Source of the DNA: Aspidapion aeneum
Taxonomy: Eukaryota; Arthropoda; Insecta; Coleoptera; Brentidae
Length of the DNA stretch: 64,000 bases
NCBI GenBank assembly: GCA_963576565.1
Contig: OY755047.1
Coordinates: 33,524,851-33,588,850 of the forward strand
Reading direction: 5' to 3'
The position numbers and the translations under genes were made by a program. Every line of letters begins with the position of its first letter. Within the stretch, counting starts at the first letter, position 1. Below the pieces are notes generated by a model, which saw only the letters and a program-made list of their open reading frames with translations, was not told the DNA's origin and ran no database searches. This document shows positions 56,286 to 64,000 of the stretch, piece after piece.

Positions 56286-57597
56286 CAGGGCCGTCGTAAT
56301 GGGTGGAGCAGAGGAGCAGCCGCTTACAGGCGTCCGATTTTGGAGGCGGCTGAATGCCGCCTTTTACTTTTGAACGTACATTCGATTCAAAGATATAATA
56401 GGGCGTACATTCGATTTTAGACATAATAGGGATCTATTGCAATAAAGCCAGGCACAAATTGTGCCGGGCACTATATTGACAGTTTCGCATTAAAAACTGA
56501 CAGCTGATCTTTCAGAATTGACATACCAAAGTCGAATTTAGAAATCCAGTCGTTTATTTTCCATTAATAGTGGCGTCACTATTCAATCCGGCTCTTATAA
56601 TACAAATGGCCTAATTTTGAAAGAAGACAGCTGTTCTTATAATGCGAAACTGTCAATATAGTGCCCAGCACAATTTATGCCTGGCTTTATTGCAATAGGT
56701 CCCTAATATGTATTTCACGGTCACTAAGTCACCTTATTTTAAGACGTAGTATCTTAAAAACTAATTAAAAAAATTTTGGGATTTCTTTCGTAATATCTAA
56801 AAATTTATAGGAGAATAGAAAAATATAAATAAAAAGAGGTCGACGAATTTAAGGAAATAAAGGACACAAAAAATACTTGGTTAGTTCTTGGCATGGGAAA
56901 AAGTTTGTGCCCAATTTACAAATGTAATTTTCAAGCAACGTAAACAGTACCTACCTGTACAGTGCTAAAAAGTTTTAATACGGTTTTGTAAGCTTATAAA
57001 TATCAAGCACTTTAATAATAATAATAAGCACCATTTTTTGTCATATCTTAATGAGTTTTTGCGAGGTTTTTTCTTAAAAACTCAAAAAAAGATTATTTGA
57101 TAAGGTTTACAGTTAGGTATATTAATGAATTTGTTCTTTCATGTCTCTATTTCTAGATACAGAGCAAAAAATTAAATGGGGATGACAACTTTGGGTTTTT
57201 TCAAAAGAAATGAATTCAAACCGATTCTGTCAAGTAACTAAAAACAAAAATTAAAAACTTTCTGACATATTGCCATCCAAAGTTTAAAGGCTAAACGTTG
57301 ATATATCGAAAACCACTAAACCGATCTAAATTTGGCTTTCATTTTTAAATAAGTTGAGCTTTACTTTGATTACAGTAAAAGGTAGGGGGAAGTATTCTTA
57401 AAACTCGGTTTAAAAAATGACCTTTTGATGCTGATATTTGGTGTATATCACTTTTTTGGGCTCACTCGCTGGCACCGAACGGAACCATTTGTGCAAGAAA
57501 ATAACACAAAAACTTGCTGTGGTAAGGAAAAAAGTGGGGACAGGACGGCATATTCCTCATCTTGCTCCAAGCGGCCAATAGTTTAGCGACGGCCCTG
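56286..57597. mobile_element. Non-autonomous hAT-type element, 'cagggccgtcg' ends
   Basis: 'cagggccgtcg' at 56286 and 'cgacggccctg' ending at 57597 are perfect 11-bp inverted ends of a well-known hAT type. 'acctacct' (56278-56285) and 'acctacca' (57601-57608) agree at 7 of 8 but are separated from the right end by three bases. The interior has no transposase and carries a later MITE (56429-56703). Confidence 0.65.
56429..56703. mobile_element. TA-flanked MITE, copy 2 (mariner/Tc1-like ends)
   Basis: Begins 'gggatctattgcaataaagc' and ends 'attgcaataggtccc', flanked by TA (56427-56428 and 56704-56705). Colinear with 37438-37703 at roughly 80% identity by eye, and nested inside the hAT-type element. 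Confidence 0.75.
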
Positions 57598-57611
57598 GTT
57601 ACCTACCACAT

Positions 57612-57836
57612 CGCAGCCCACGAGAAAGACCGGCCCGGGCGCGGAAATATCACGTGAACGTAGGAGGCTCACAAAAAAGCGCCTTACGGCCCGCTGTCAT
57701 TATAAAACATGTGTGTGTTCAGTTTTGGTATGTTTGTTTACGTCGATTTTTTTCTAATTCGGGCACGAGTTTTATGTGAATTTTATCAAAGTTATTAAAA
57801 TAACGCAGCCCACGAAAAAGACTATAGTGGGCTGCG
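57612..57836. repeat. Short element bounded by 'cgcagcccac' inverted ends
   Basis: 'cgcagcccacgagaaagac' at 57612 recurs as 'cgcagcccacgaaaaagac' at 57804 and is followed at once by its inverse 'gtgggctgcg' (57827-57836). So the right end carries a tight hairpin and the outer ends are inverted. A TATA-like 'tataaaa' near 57701 sits between. Confidence 0.4.
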
Positions 57837-57839
57837 TTG

Positions 57840-58536
57840 AAATAATTAATGGCTAATGAGTATATTATAAAGAAAATACCTATAAGATAAACAATGCCGC
57901 GAACGTGTAATTAGTTTAGAAACCTAATATGTTGCAAACGGGAAAGAAGTGGTAAAAGATAAGATCTTGGATAAGATTGATCAAGTAATAGACATCCTTA
58001 GTGACATTTTCGATAGAGAGATTGAAAAATGTGTTCAGTTGTCATTTCTTATTGAACAATTAGGTCTCTTGAAAAGGTAACCTGAGAATCGAAGATATGG
58101 TCGATACACTTTAATATTGGCTTCATCTTTGTTTTTTATTTACAATTCTAAGGTAATATGTCTTTCGCACCCTCGCAATATTAACAAACTGATTTGTAAA
58201 ATATTGTTAACATAGTAATCTCTATGGTAGTGTGAAATATTTAAAAAGTAAGATACAGCTTTTAAAAGAACATGAGTTGGTAGTTAACTTACACTTACAA
58301 TGAAATATATATTAAACTTTGTGCTGGGTAATTTTTCAAAAAATTATTGACGACCACTACATTCAGTTCATTGAATGTGAAAACAATCTCACTTATTCAC
58401 AAAATCACTTGTTTCTTTTTAATAAATTATTGTGAAATGTTTTATATTGAAAATTTTTCTTCAGATAACCCTAGCGAGTGTTTTTGTGGAGAAAAACTAT
58501 TGTCAAAGCTTGAAAAAATTAGTTTAAGGGTAGAGA
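57840..58536. other. AT-rich sequence left of the BEL element
   Basis: No recognised gene. A + frame at 58347-58541 (64 codons) has no homology I can see. Confidence 0.35.
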
Positions 58537-59064
58537 TGTGAGCCCTGAAGGGGAGAAAAATTAGAGATATCCCAAAAAAATAACCCCAAAAATTAAATTC
58601 GCCCCGCCTGGGAAAACAGAGTCTATTAAACTAAAAAAACAATGGAAAAAATCGGCAACACGCTAGCAGCTTACCTTCTGTGATTCTGCAACATTCTCTG
58701 GCGGCGCCGCCCGTTTCTTGCGTCTGGAATTTCGGTCTTCAACCCGAAAACACATGTGTCTTCCCCTAGTTTTTTGGCGGAAGTCATTTCTTCATTCCCC
58801 TGTCACACACAGGGTGGCGCTTCAAACTTCCAGCGTGAGAAAAAAACGCGAATGATTTCAATAAAATGATCAGGTGATCAAAAAGAAAATAGCTTTCAAC
58901 AAAGCGAGAAATTATCACCTGATCGGACATTTTCCCAAACCGGACTTTCCTTTTTTGAAGGTTTTTGCAGAAAGCCCAAAATATCAAAACAAACTTTAAG
59001 GTTAGGTTTTCCCAAAAATTCAAAATAAAACAATAAAGAAAAAAATAACTGGCAGTATTAAACA
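58537..59064 (-). repeat. BEL/Pao 3' LTR (outer edge tentative)
   Basis: The LTR starts (minus strand) with TGTTTAATACTG at 59064, directly after the purine run 'ggtgggcggaa' (59065-59075). The outer end is placed at the CA at 58537-58538, following 'cttcagggctca'; without the 5' LTR this edge cannot be confirmed. The minus frame at 58784-59089 runs through LTR sequence and is not a gene. Confidence 0.5.
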
Positions 59065-59075
59065 TTCCGCCCACC
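59065..59075 (-). other. BEL/Pao polypurine tract
   Basis: 'ggtgggcggaa' on the minus strand, immediately before the LTR TG; about 190 bp after the integrase end. Confidence 0.6.
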
Positions 59076-59267
59076 ATAAAAATTCCCAATTTTTATAGAA
59101 AAACCCAAAAACAAAAATCAAAAAAAAAAGGTTCTTCAATTGCCCAAAGGGTTTAAACAATAAATTATCATTTTTGCAACAATAATTTTATCGCAATAAC
59201 TATGGACGTCATACTTAAGTTAATTCAAATAAGCATGATTCACGCTACACAAGGCTTTGAAGGTTGG

Positions 59268-60633
59268 TTACTGGCTGGGTAACGGACATACCTTCACCAA
59301 ACTACGGTCAAGTAATCCTTTCGCGGTTTTTACTTGCACGACACGGGGGATTCTATCTGGACTCGAGTAAATTTTTTCAATTCTACCGAGTGACCACTTC
59401 AATGGGGGTTTTCGTCTTTCAACGCTACTAATGTTCCAACTTTTGGAGGGTTATCGGAGGTATTCCATCTTTCGCGTTGTTGCAACGACTGTAAATACTC
59501 CATATGCCAGCGGCGCCAAAAATGCTGCTGGATCTGTTGAACAAGCTGCCAGCGATGGAGACGGTTTAACTTAACATTGGTTAGATCTTCATCGGGAGGG
59601 GCTGTCAAGGGTTCCAAAGTGAGGAAATGTCCAGGAGTAAGACTTTGAAAGTCATGAGGATCAGGGCTCATACTACACAATGGTCGACTATTCAAAATAG
59701 CCTCAATCTGAACCAGTACAGTCATCAACTCTTCAAAGGTTAGGATTTGATCCCCCACAATTCTCTTCAGATGAGTTTTTGTGGACTTTACCCCAGACTC
59801 ATGGAGTCCACCAAAATGCGGACTGGCGGGTGGATTAAAACACCACTTAATCGCTAAAGTCTCAGCAGCTTGCTGACAATAGGACACAAGGAGGTTATTT
59901 GCCCCAACAAAATTAGTGCCCTGGTCACTGTAGAGGGCAGCACGTCTGCCACGTCTACCAACAAATCGGCGGAGGGCAGCCAAAAATGCATCAGTGGACA
60001 AATCAGAAACAGCCTCCAGGTGAATGGCATTTGTTGGGAAACAAACAAAAATACACCCATAAGCCTTTTGACTTTTTACACCACGACGCTTGGTTAACGT
60101 GATGGAGAATGGACCCATAAAATCTACACTAACATGGGAAAAGGGCTTCACCTGGGACACTCTAAATTTAGGAAGGTCACCCATGAATGGGTGCAATGGT
60201 TTGGGATTTACCCTGGCACAACAAAAACACTTGGAAACAACACTGTGAATGGCACTTTTCACCGACAAAATCCAAAACTGTTGATTTAGGAGGTACTCCA
60301 ATAAGCGAGGACCTGGATGTCCATGCTCATTATGGAATTTTTCAATAATCAAAGTGGTAAGCCTATGACTACGAGGCAACAACATGGGGTGTTTCACCTC
60401 ATATGCTAAATCAGTGTGACGTAATCTACCGCCCACCCTGAGAACACCATGGGAATCAAGAAAAGGAGCTAACTTTCGAAGAGGCTTAGCACAACTCTCC
60501 CCCTTACGTATCCTTTTCAAATCTTCAAAAAAAACTTCTTGTTGTACAACTCGCACAACAACTAAAGTAGCATAATAAAGATCTGCCTCATTGAGGGCTT
60601 TAGTAGGAAAAGATAAAGAAGGATCTTTTTTTC
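59268..60633 (-). CDS. BEL/Pao integrase
   Basis: Inserts the element's cDNA into chromosomes. The longest open piece is 59399-60556 (385 codons from its first Met). Homology starts about 25 codons earlier (to about 60633, NEADLYYATL) and goes on after a frame change near 59404 to a TAA at 59268-59270 (LGRIEKIYSS...RVVQVKTAKG). An H2C2-type zinc site is at residues about 76-113 (HNEHGHPG, KCFCC). The catalytic triad is D145 (VDFMGPF), D211 (YSDQGTNF) and E253 (LHESGVKS), complete. The C-terminal domain with WRRWHMEYL is typical of BEL/Pao. The + strand frame at 59870-60097 is a shadow. Confidence 0.9.
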
Positions 60634-62567
60634 ACTCGAAAAGGTCTCAAACAAAAGGCAACAATGCCCAAGATTTTACGCAAAGAGGAGTACTTAGTGA
60701 GTAACAGCTGTACTTCATCAAGGGGTATTTCTGTTGTCACAAAAACAAAACGATTTTCCTCAGGGGGTAGATCAGCATCAAACGCATCAATTTTATGGTT
60801 CATAGGCCATGTTTCACTAGACTGGGCCAACCAGGATGGTCCAGTAAACCAAAGAGGATGGTCTATCAATTGACCAGGAAGTAAGCTCCGGGATAAGCAA
60901 TCAGCTGGGTTCTCCTTACCATTTACATGGTACCAACAGCTGGGGGGAACTCTCTCTTGAATAGTCGTTACACGATTGGCTACAAAAACCTTTCGTTTTG
61001 ATGGACACGATTTTATCCAAGCCAGGGTAACGCTGGAGTCAGACCAAGCAAAAATCTTATCAATCGGGACGCAATCAAGATGATTGCCAACAAACTCCAA
61101 TAGCTCTGCCAACAATACAGCAGCACACAATTCTAAGCGTGGAATAGAAATACTTTTCAAAGGGCACACTCTACTTTTCCCACACAAAAGGGAGATAGAA
61201 ATATTTCCATCCAACTCAATTTGTCGAATATATACTGCACCACCATATGCACACATTGAGGCGTCACAAAAGCCATGCAATTCAGTGGTGACAGCATTTT
61301 GCTTCACAACATAACGAGGTATTGATATCGAAGATAATAATGGTAGTTGCGACACATAGAGTTGCCACTGTGCAACAATATCACTAGAGGGGGTATCATC
61401 CCATGAAAGACCCTGGACCCACAAACGTTGCATTAAACATTTAGCAACCAAAACAACTGGGGCTAGGAACCCGAGTGGATCATATATCCTTGCAATCTCA
61501 GAAAGAATGTTTCTCTTGGTACAAGGTCTTTCCATGGGCATCACATCATAACAAAACGAATCCAATTTTGGACACCACTTTAGTCCAAGGATTTTTAAAC
61601 CAGCAGATTCATCATCAAAGGAAATTGGTTGCTGATGACTAGCTGGAACCGATTCTAGTAACTCAGGAGTGTTGCTAGTCCACTTACGAAGTTCAAAACA
61701 ACCCAATTTTAACAACGCAATTAGCTGTTTCTGGCTTTCTAAAGCTTCAGCTACAGAATTAGCTAATCCGATGGCATCGTCCACATAAGTAGTATGCATC
61801 AACACCTTGCTCGCTAGTGGAAAGCCACTACCATGATCTTTAACGAGCTGGTAAAGAGTACGAATAGCTAGGTATGGGCTCGAATTCACACCATTAGTTA
61901 CTGTTTGAAGAGAGTACTCTTGAATCTCCTCGGTTGGGTCGAACCGCCACAATATCTGTTGATAACACACATCAGTCTGATGCATATCAATCTGCCTGAA
62001 CATTTGACGTATGTCACTAGAATATACAACACTATAAAGGCGAAAAGTAAGCAATATTGACACAATATCTCTTTGGAGTTTAGGTCCTACCAATAAAATA
62101 GAATTTAAGCTACGACTATTTGAGGTCTTGGCAGATGCATCAAAAACAATTCGAATTTTTGACAAGTCACCATCTGCCTTCACAACTGGGTGGTGTGGAA
62201 TAAAATATGAATGGAAGTCAGGGCTAGAATTGGCCAATTTCATATGCCCCTGGTCTAGGTAATCCTGAACAAAGTCTTTGTACGCACTATACAAAGCAGG
62301 ATTTTTCAACAATCGGTTTTCCATCATATTAAATCTACGCAATGCTTGACCTTTAGAGTTACCAAGTTCTTGTCGAGGCTCTCTGAAAGGCAAGCGAACG
62401 ACATATCTGCCGGACTCAGTTCTTGAATGAGTGGTAGCAAATATTTTTTCACACAAATCCTCATCAGAGGAAAGAGGGATTTTTTGAGGGGTCGATTCTA
62501 GTTCCCAAAACTTTTGTAAGGTACTATCCAATCGAGATTCTATAGGGGAAGACACTGAGGTCAACAA
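60600..62567 (-). CDS. BEL/Pao reverse transcriptase and RNase H
   Basis: 655 codons, counted from the first Met after an in-frame TGA; true translation comes from the polyprotein upstream. RT: FHSYFIPHHPVVK, IRIVFDASAKT, SSDIRQMFRQI, then the active site YVDDA at 261-264. The conserved BEL linker ARIYDPLGFLAPVVLVAK is at about 359-376. RNase H: HGFCDAS (D435), IPRLELCAAV (E479) and WSDSSVTLAWI (D510). The frame leaves homology at the T7 run 60626-60632, just before the integrase part. All catalytic residues seen are intact. It acts in a cytoplasmic virus-like particle. Confidence 0.92.
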   Translation of the reverse strand: MLTSVSSPIESRLDSTLQKFWELESTPQKIPLSSDEDLCEKIFATTHSRTESGRYVVRLPFREPRQELGNSKGQALRRFNMMENRLLKNPALYSAYKDFVQDYLDQGHMKLANSSPDFHSYFIPHHPVVKADGDLSKIRIVFDASAKTSNSRSLNSILLVGPKLQRDIVSILLTFRLYSVVYSSDIRQMFRQIDMHQTDVCYQQILWRFDPTEEIQEYSLQTVTNGVNSSPYLAIRTLYQLVKDHGSGFPLASKVLMHTTYVDDAIGLANSVAEALESQKQLIALLKLGCFELRKWTSNTPELLESVPASHQQPISFDDESAGLKILGLKWCPKLDSFCYDVMPMERPCTKRNILSEIARIYDPLGFLAPVVLVAKCLMQRLWVQGLSWDDTPSSDIVAQWQLYVSQLPLLSSISIPRYVVKQNAVTTELHGFCDASMCAYGGAVYIRQIELDGNISISLLCGKSRVCPLKSISIPRLELCAAVLLAELLEFVGNHLDCVPIDKIFAWSDSSVTLAWIKSCPSKRKVFVANRVTTIQERVPPSCWYHVNGKENPADCLSRSLLPGQLIDHPLWFTGPSWLAQSSETWPMNHKIDAFDADLPPEENRFVFVTTEIPLDEVQLLLTKYSSLRKILGIVAFCLRPFRVKKRSFFIFSY

Positions 62568-62618
62568 ACTAATGGGTTTTTGAGTTTTACGAGGACCATC
62601 AATACCACCAAGGAGTAT

Positions 62619-63473
62619 TCAACCAAATATTGAATTAATGGCACAAGGTCCTCCATTTTCTCCTTTTTTAAAGCCAGGCACAAGCATCTGACCAAACAAA
62701 TCAACACCAATTAAAAGGTCTACACTACTAGGTTGTCCAAAATTAGGATCAGCAAAATCTAAATTTTTTAGGTATAGCCACTGAATAGAATCATATTCTA
62801 CAACAGTCACAGGTATGGTTCCACAAATTTTAGGAATAAGAATGGCACCACAGGAAAACAAACTATCAGGAAACTTGGACGAGCTTATCTGCAATGTTAC
62901 ATTGCCATCTGATGTACTAGAAATCATGCCATTTATTCCTTCAATAGGAGTTTTATTCGGAGCTACTTTAAGTCCTAACCTCTCAGCCAAAGAGACGGTT
63001 ACAAAGGATGCTTCACTAGCGAAATCTAAAATTGCCCGACAAGACACAAACTTTTTGTTGGCATCTACCACTAAAACTTCGGCAGTTGCAAAAAGCACAG
63101 GTCTCCTCTTACGAGGTTCAAAATGGTTGCTACTGGGTGTAGCGGTACACAATGCCTGTTGGGCACCTTCACTATTAAGTATAGGGGGGGTCTTCCCTGG
63201 ACGATCAACTTGGGGGCTCGGAGAGCTTTTCACAAAGTGCAACAGGGAATGGTGAAGACCCTGGCACTGACGACACGTGGCATTTGTAGGGCATTGAGAT
63301 ACACCATGTTTGCCAAAGCAGTTAAAACACAATCGTTCACGCTTAACAATTTGATGGCGCTGACCTACTTCTAATTCCAGAAATCTGGTACACTTCACAA
63401 GGGGATGGTAGGGCTGTTGCTGGCAATAAACACATCCTTTATTACCAGACTGGCCCGCTCCAGTCAATAACAC
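62619..63473 (-). CDS. BEL/Pao gag zinc knuckles and aspartic protease
   Basis: 285-codon open piece. Residues 14-28 hold CVYCQQQPYHPLVKC. 49-61 hold the knuckle CFNCFGKHGVSQC. 67-80 hold CRQCQGLHHSLLH. The protease (DUF1758 type) is at about 123-275. The expected D-S/T-G triad reads D150-F-A (RAILDFASEASFVT), so the catalytic aspartate is kept but its two partners are replaced. The piece ends in TGA at 62619-62621, where BEL proteins continue in the same frame into the RT part (ILLGGIDGPRKTQ). The upstream gag piece is in another frame. Confidence 0.87.
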   Translation of the reverse strand: MLLTGAGQSGNKGCVYCQQQPYHPLVKCTRFLELEVGQRHQIVKRERLCFNCFGKHGVSQCPTNATCRQCQGLHHSLLHFVKSSPSPQVDRPGKTPPILNSEGAQQALCTATPSSNHFEPRKRRPVLFATAEVLVVDANKKFVSCRAILDFASEASFVTVSLAERLGLKVAPNKTPIEGINGMISSTSDGNVTLQISSSKFPDSLFSCGAILIPKICGTIPVTVVEYDSIQWLYLKNLDFADPNFGQPSSVDLLIGVDLFGQMLVPGFKKGENGGPCAINSIFG

Positions 63474-63991
63474 AGGATAGGGTGGTTTGCCACCCTTCCT
63501 AGGGGGTAGAGAAGTGAGACCTCCTTCGGCTTATTCAAAAGAGAACTATTTTCCAAAGCCCGACAATTTTTCTCTAAGAATTTAAACAAATCTTTATAGG
63601 ACGGGATTTCCTTATCACTATACTCAATCTCAAACTGAGTTTTCAATGGGGTATCAACTTTTTGCAAAAGAAGAATCATTTTAGCAAAATCTAAAAGGTC
63701 TACATCATCATAGTTTGACAATGCTTCCAAATTTTCCCGGAAAGTGGACAACAATAACCTCAAATCATGTGGGTTGCTCGATTTTGCAGAAGGGGCTTGA
63801 CAAATAGACGTCCAATAATTTGTTACCAAAAGTCTTTTATTATTAAAGCGTCTAATCATTGCATCGAAGGCTACTCGATAATTATCAGAGGTTAGCGGTA
63901 TGTTCCTAATTACAGATGCAGCCTCTCCCACCAGAGCGGTATTCAAGGCTTGAAATTTAGCTATTTCACTCATGTCAGCTTTTTCGTGCAC
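63464..63991 (-). CDS. BEL/Pao gag (partial, runs off the window)
   Basis: 175-codon open piece of the capsid-like region (DUF1759 type): FQALNTALVGEAASVIRNIP, then NYRVAFDAMIRRFNNKRLLV, and EIEYSDKEIPSYKDLFKFLE. The Met at 63991 is only the first in the window; the real gag start is to the right. The frame departs from homology at the G5 run 63502-63506 and overlaps the next piece by 10 bases in another frame. Confidence 0.85.
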   Translation of the reverse strand: MHEKADMSEIAKFQALNTALVGEAASVIRNIPLTSDNYRVAFDAMIRRFNNKRLLVTNYWTSICQAPSAKSSNPHDLRLLLSTFRENLEALSNYDDVDLLDFAKMILLLQKVDTPLKTQFEIEYSDKEIPSYKDLFKFLEKNCRALENSSLLNKPKEVSLLYPLGRVANHPILCY

Positions 63992-64000
63992 AAGTGACTT

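Larger units (their letters stand above)
58537..64000 (-). mobile_element. BEL/Pao LTR retrotransposon, truncated by the window edge
   Basis: On the minus strand, in transcription order: gag (from beyond 64000), zinc knuckles and aspartic protease, RT, RNase H, integrase, polypurine tract and 3' LTR. PR-RT-RH-IN order, the DUF1759/DUF1758-type gag and protease, and the RT motif YVDDA identify BEL/Pao. The 5' LTR and gag start lie to the right of the window. Coding is broken at four places (see the finding on homopolymers), but the frame content is otherwise well preserved, which points to a fairly young copy. Confidence 0.92.

Noticed and set aside
62815..63374. Plus-strand frames of 146 and 83 codons at the BEL element
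   Set aside because: Antisense shadows of the gag/protease region.

Overview
This is nuclear DNA of an animal, almost certainly an insect. It is AT-rich, and its one clear host gene is split into short exons by long introns. It carries a typical arthropod mix of mobile elements: Ty1/copia, BEL/Pao and Ty3/gypsy LTR elements, Jockey-like LINE pieces, mariner/Tc1-type and hAT-type MITEs, and foldback elements. The insect order cannot be fixed from the sequence. Nothing bacterial or organellar is visible.

Host genes. One gene is certain. Five + strand exons (9547-9776, 10980-11153, 11391-11520, 16701-16879, 25906-26069) join in phase at good splice sites. They encode the end of one CUB domain, a whole second CUB domain, an LDL-receptor class A module, a transmembrane helix and the start of a basic cytoplasmic tail. 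This is the layout of insect Neto and Culd. The 5' end lies upstream of 9547, probably outside the window, and the tail exons after 26069 were not placed. A second, tentative gene start is at 32923-32996, a short coding first exon after a CpG-containing upstream region. A GC-rich island at about 22.92-23.30 kb may be an intronic promoter or leader exon.

Layout. 0.5-5.1 kb is a large inverted-repeat complex with an internal ~186-bp periodicity and a minisatellite hairpin. 5.1-8.2 kb holds tandem repeats and a small MITE. 8.6-26.1 kb is the CUB/LDLa gene; its introns hold a decayed ~170-bp tandem repeat, a Ty3/gypsy relic, a Penelope-like inverted repeat, a LINE tail, a transposase relic and a foldback. 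26,734-30,956 is the most striking object: a 4.2-kb foldback element with ~365-bp terminal inverted repeats, dozens of internal palindromes and an exact 9-bp target-site duplication. 31.6-38.9 kb has MITEs and LINE fragments. 40,096-45,003 is a young copia element, inserted in an older dispersed repeat that also occurs at 8.6-9.1 kb. 46-58 kb is MITE-rich, with two further foldbacks and a Jockey relic. From 58.5 kb to the right edge is a BEL/Pao element on the - strand, cut by the window end.

The two recent LTR elements have nearly complete gag-pol regions, yet each is interrupted. Four of their six breaks lie at or next to homopolymer runs, so base-calling error and true decay must be told apart before either is called dead.
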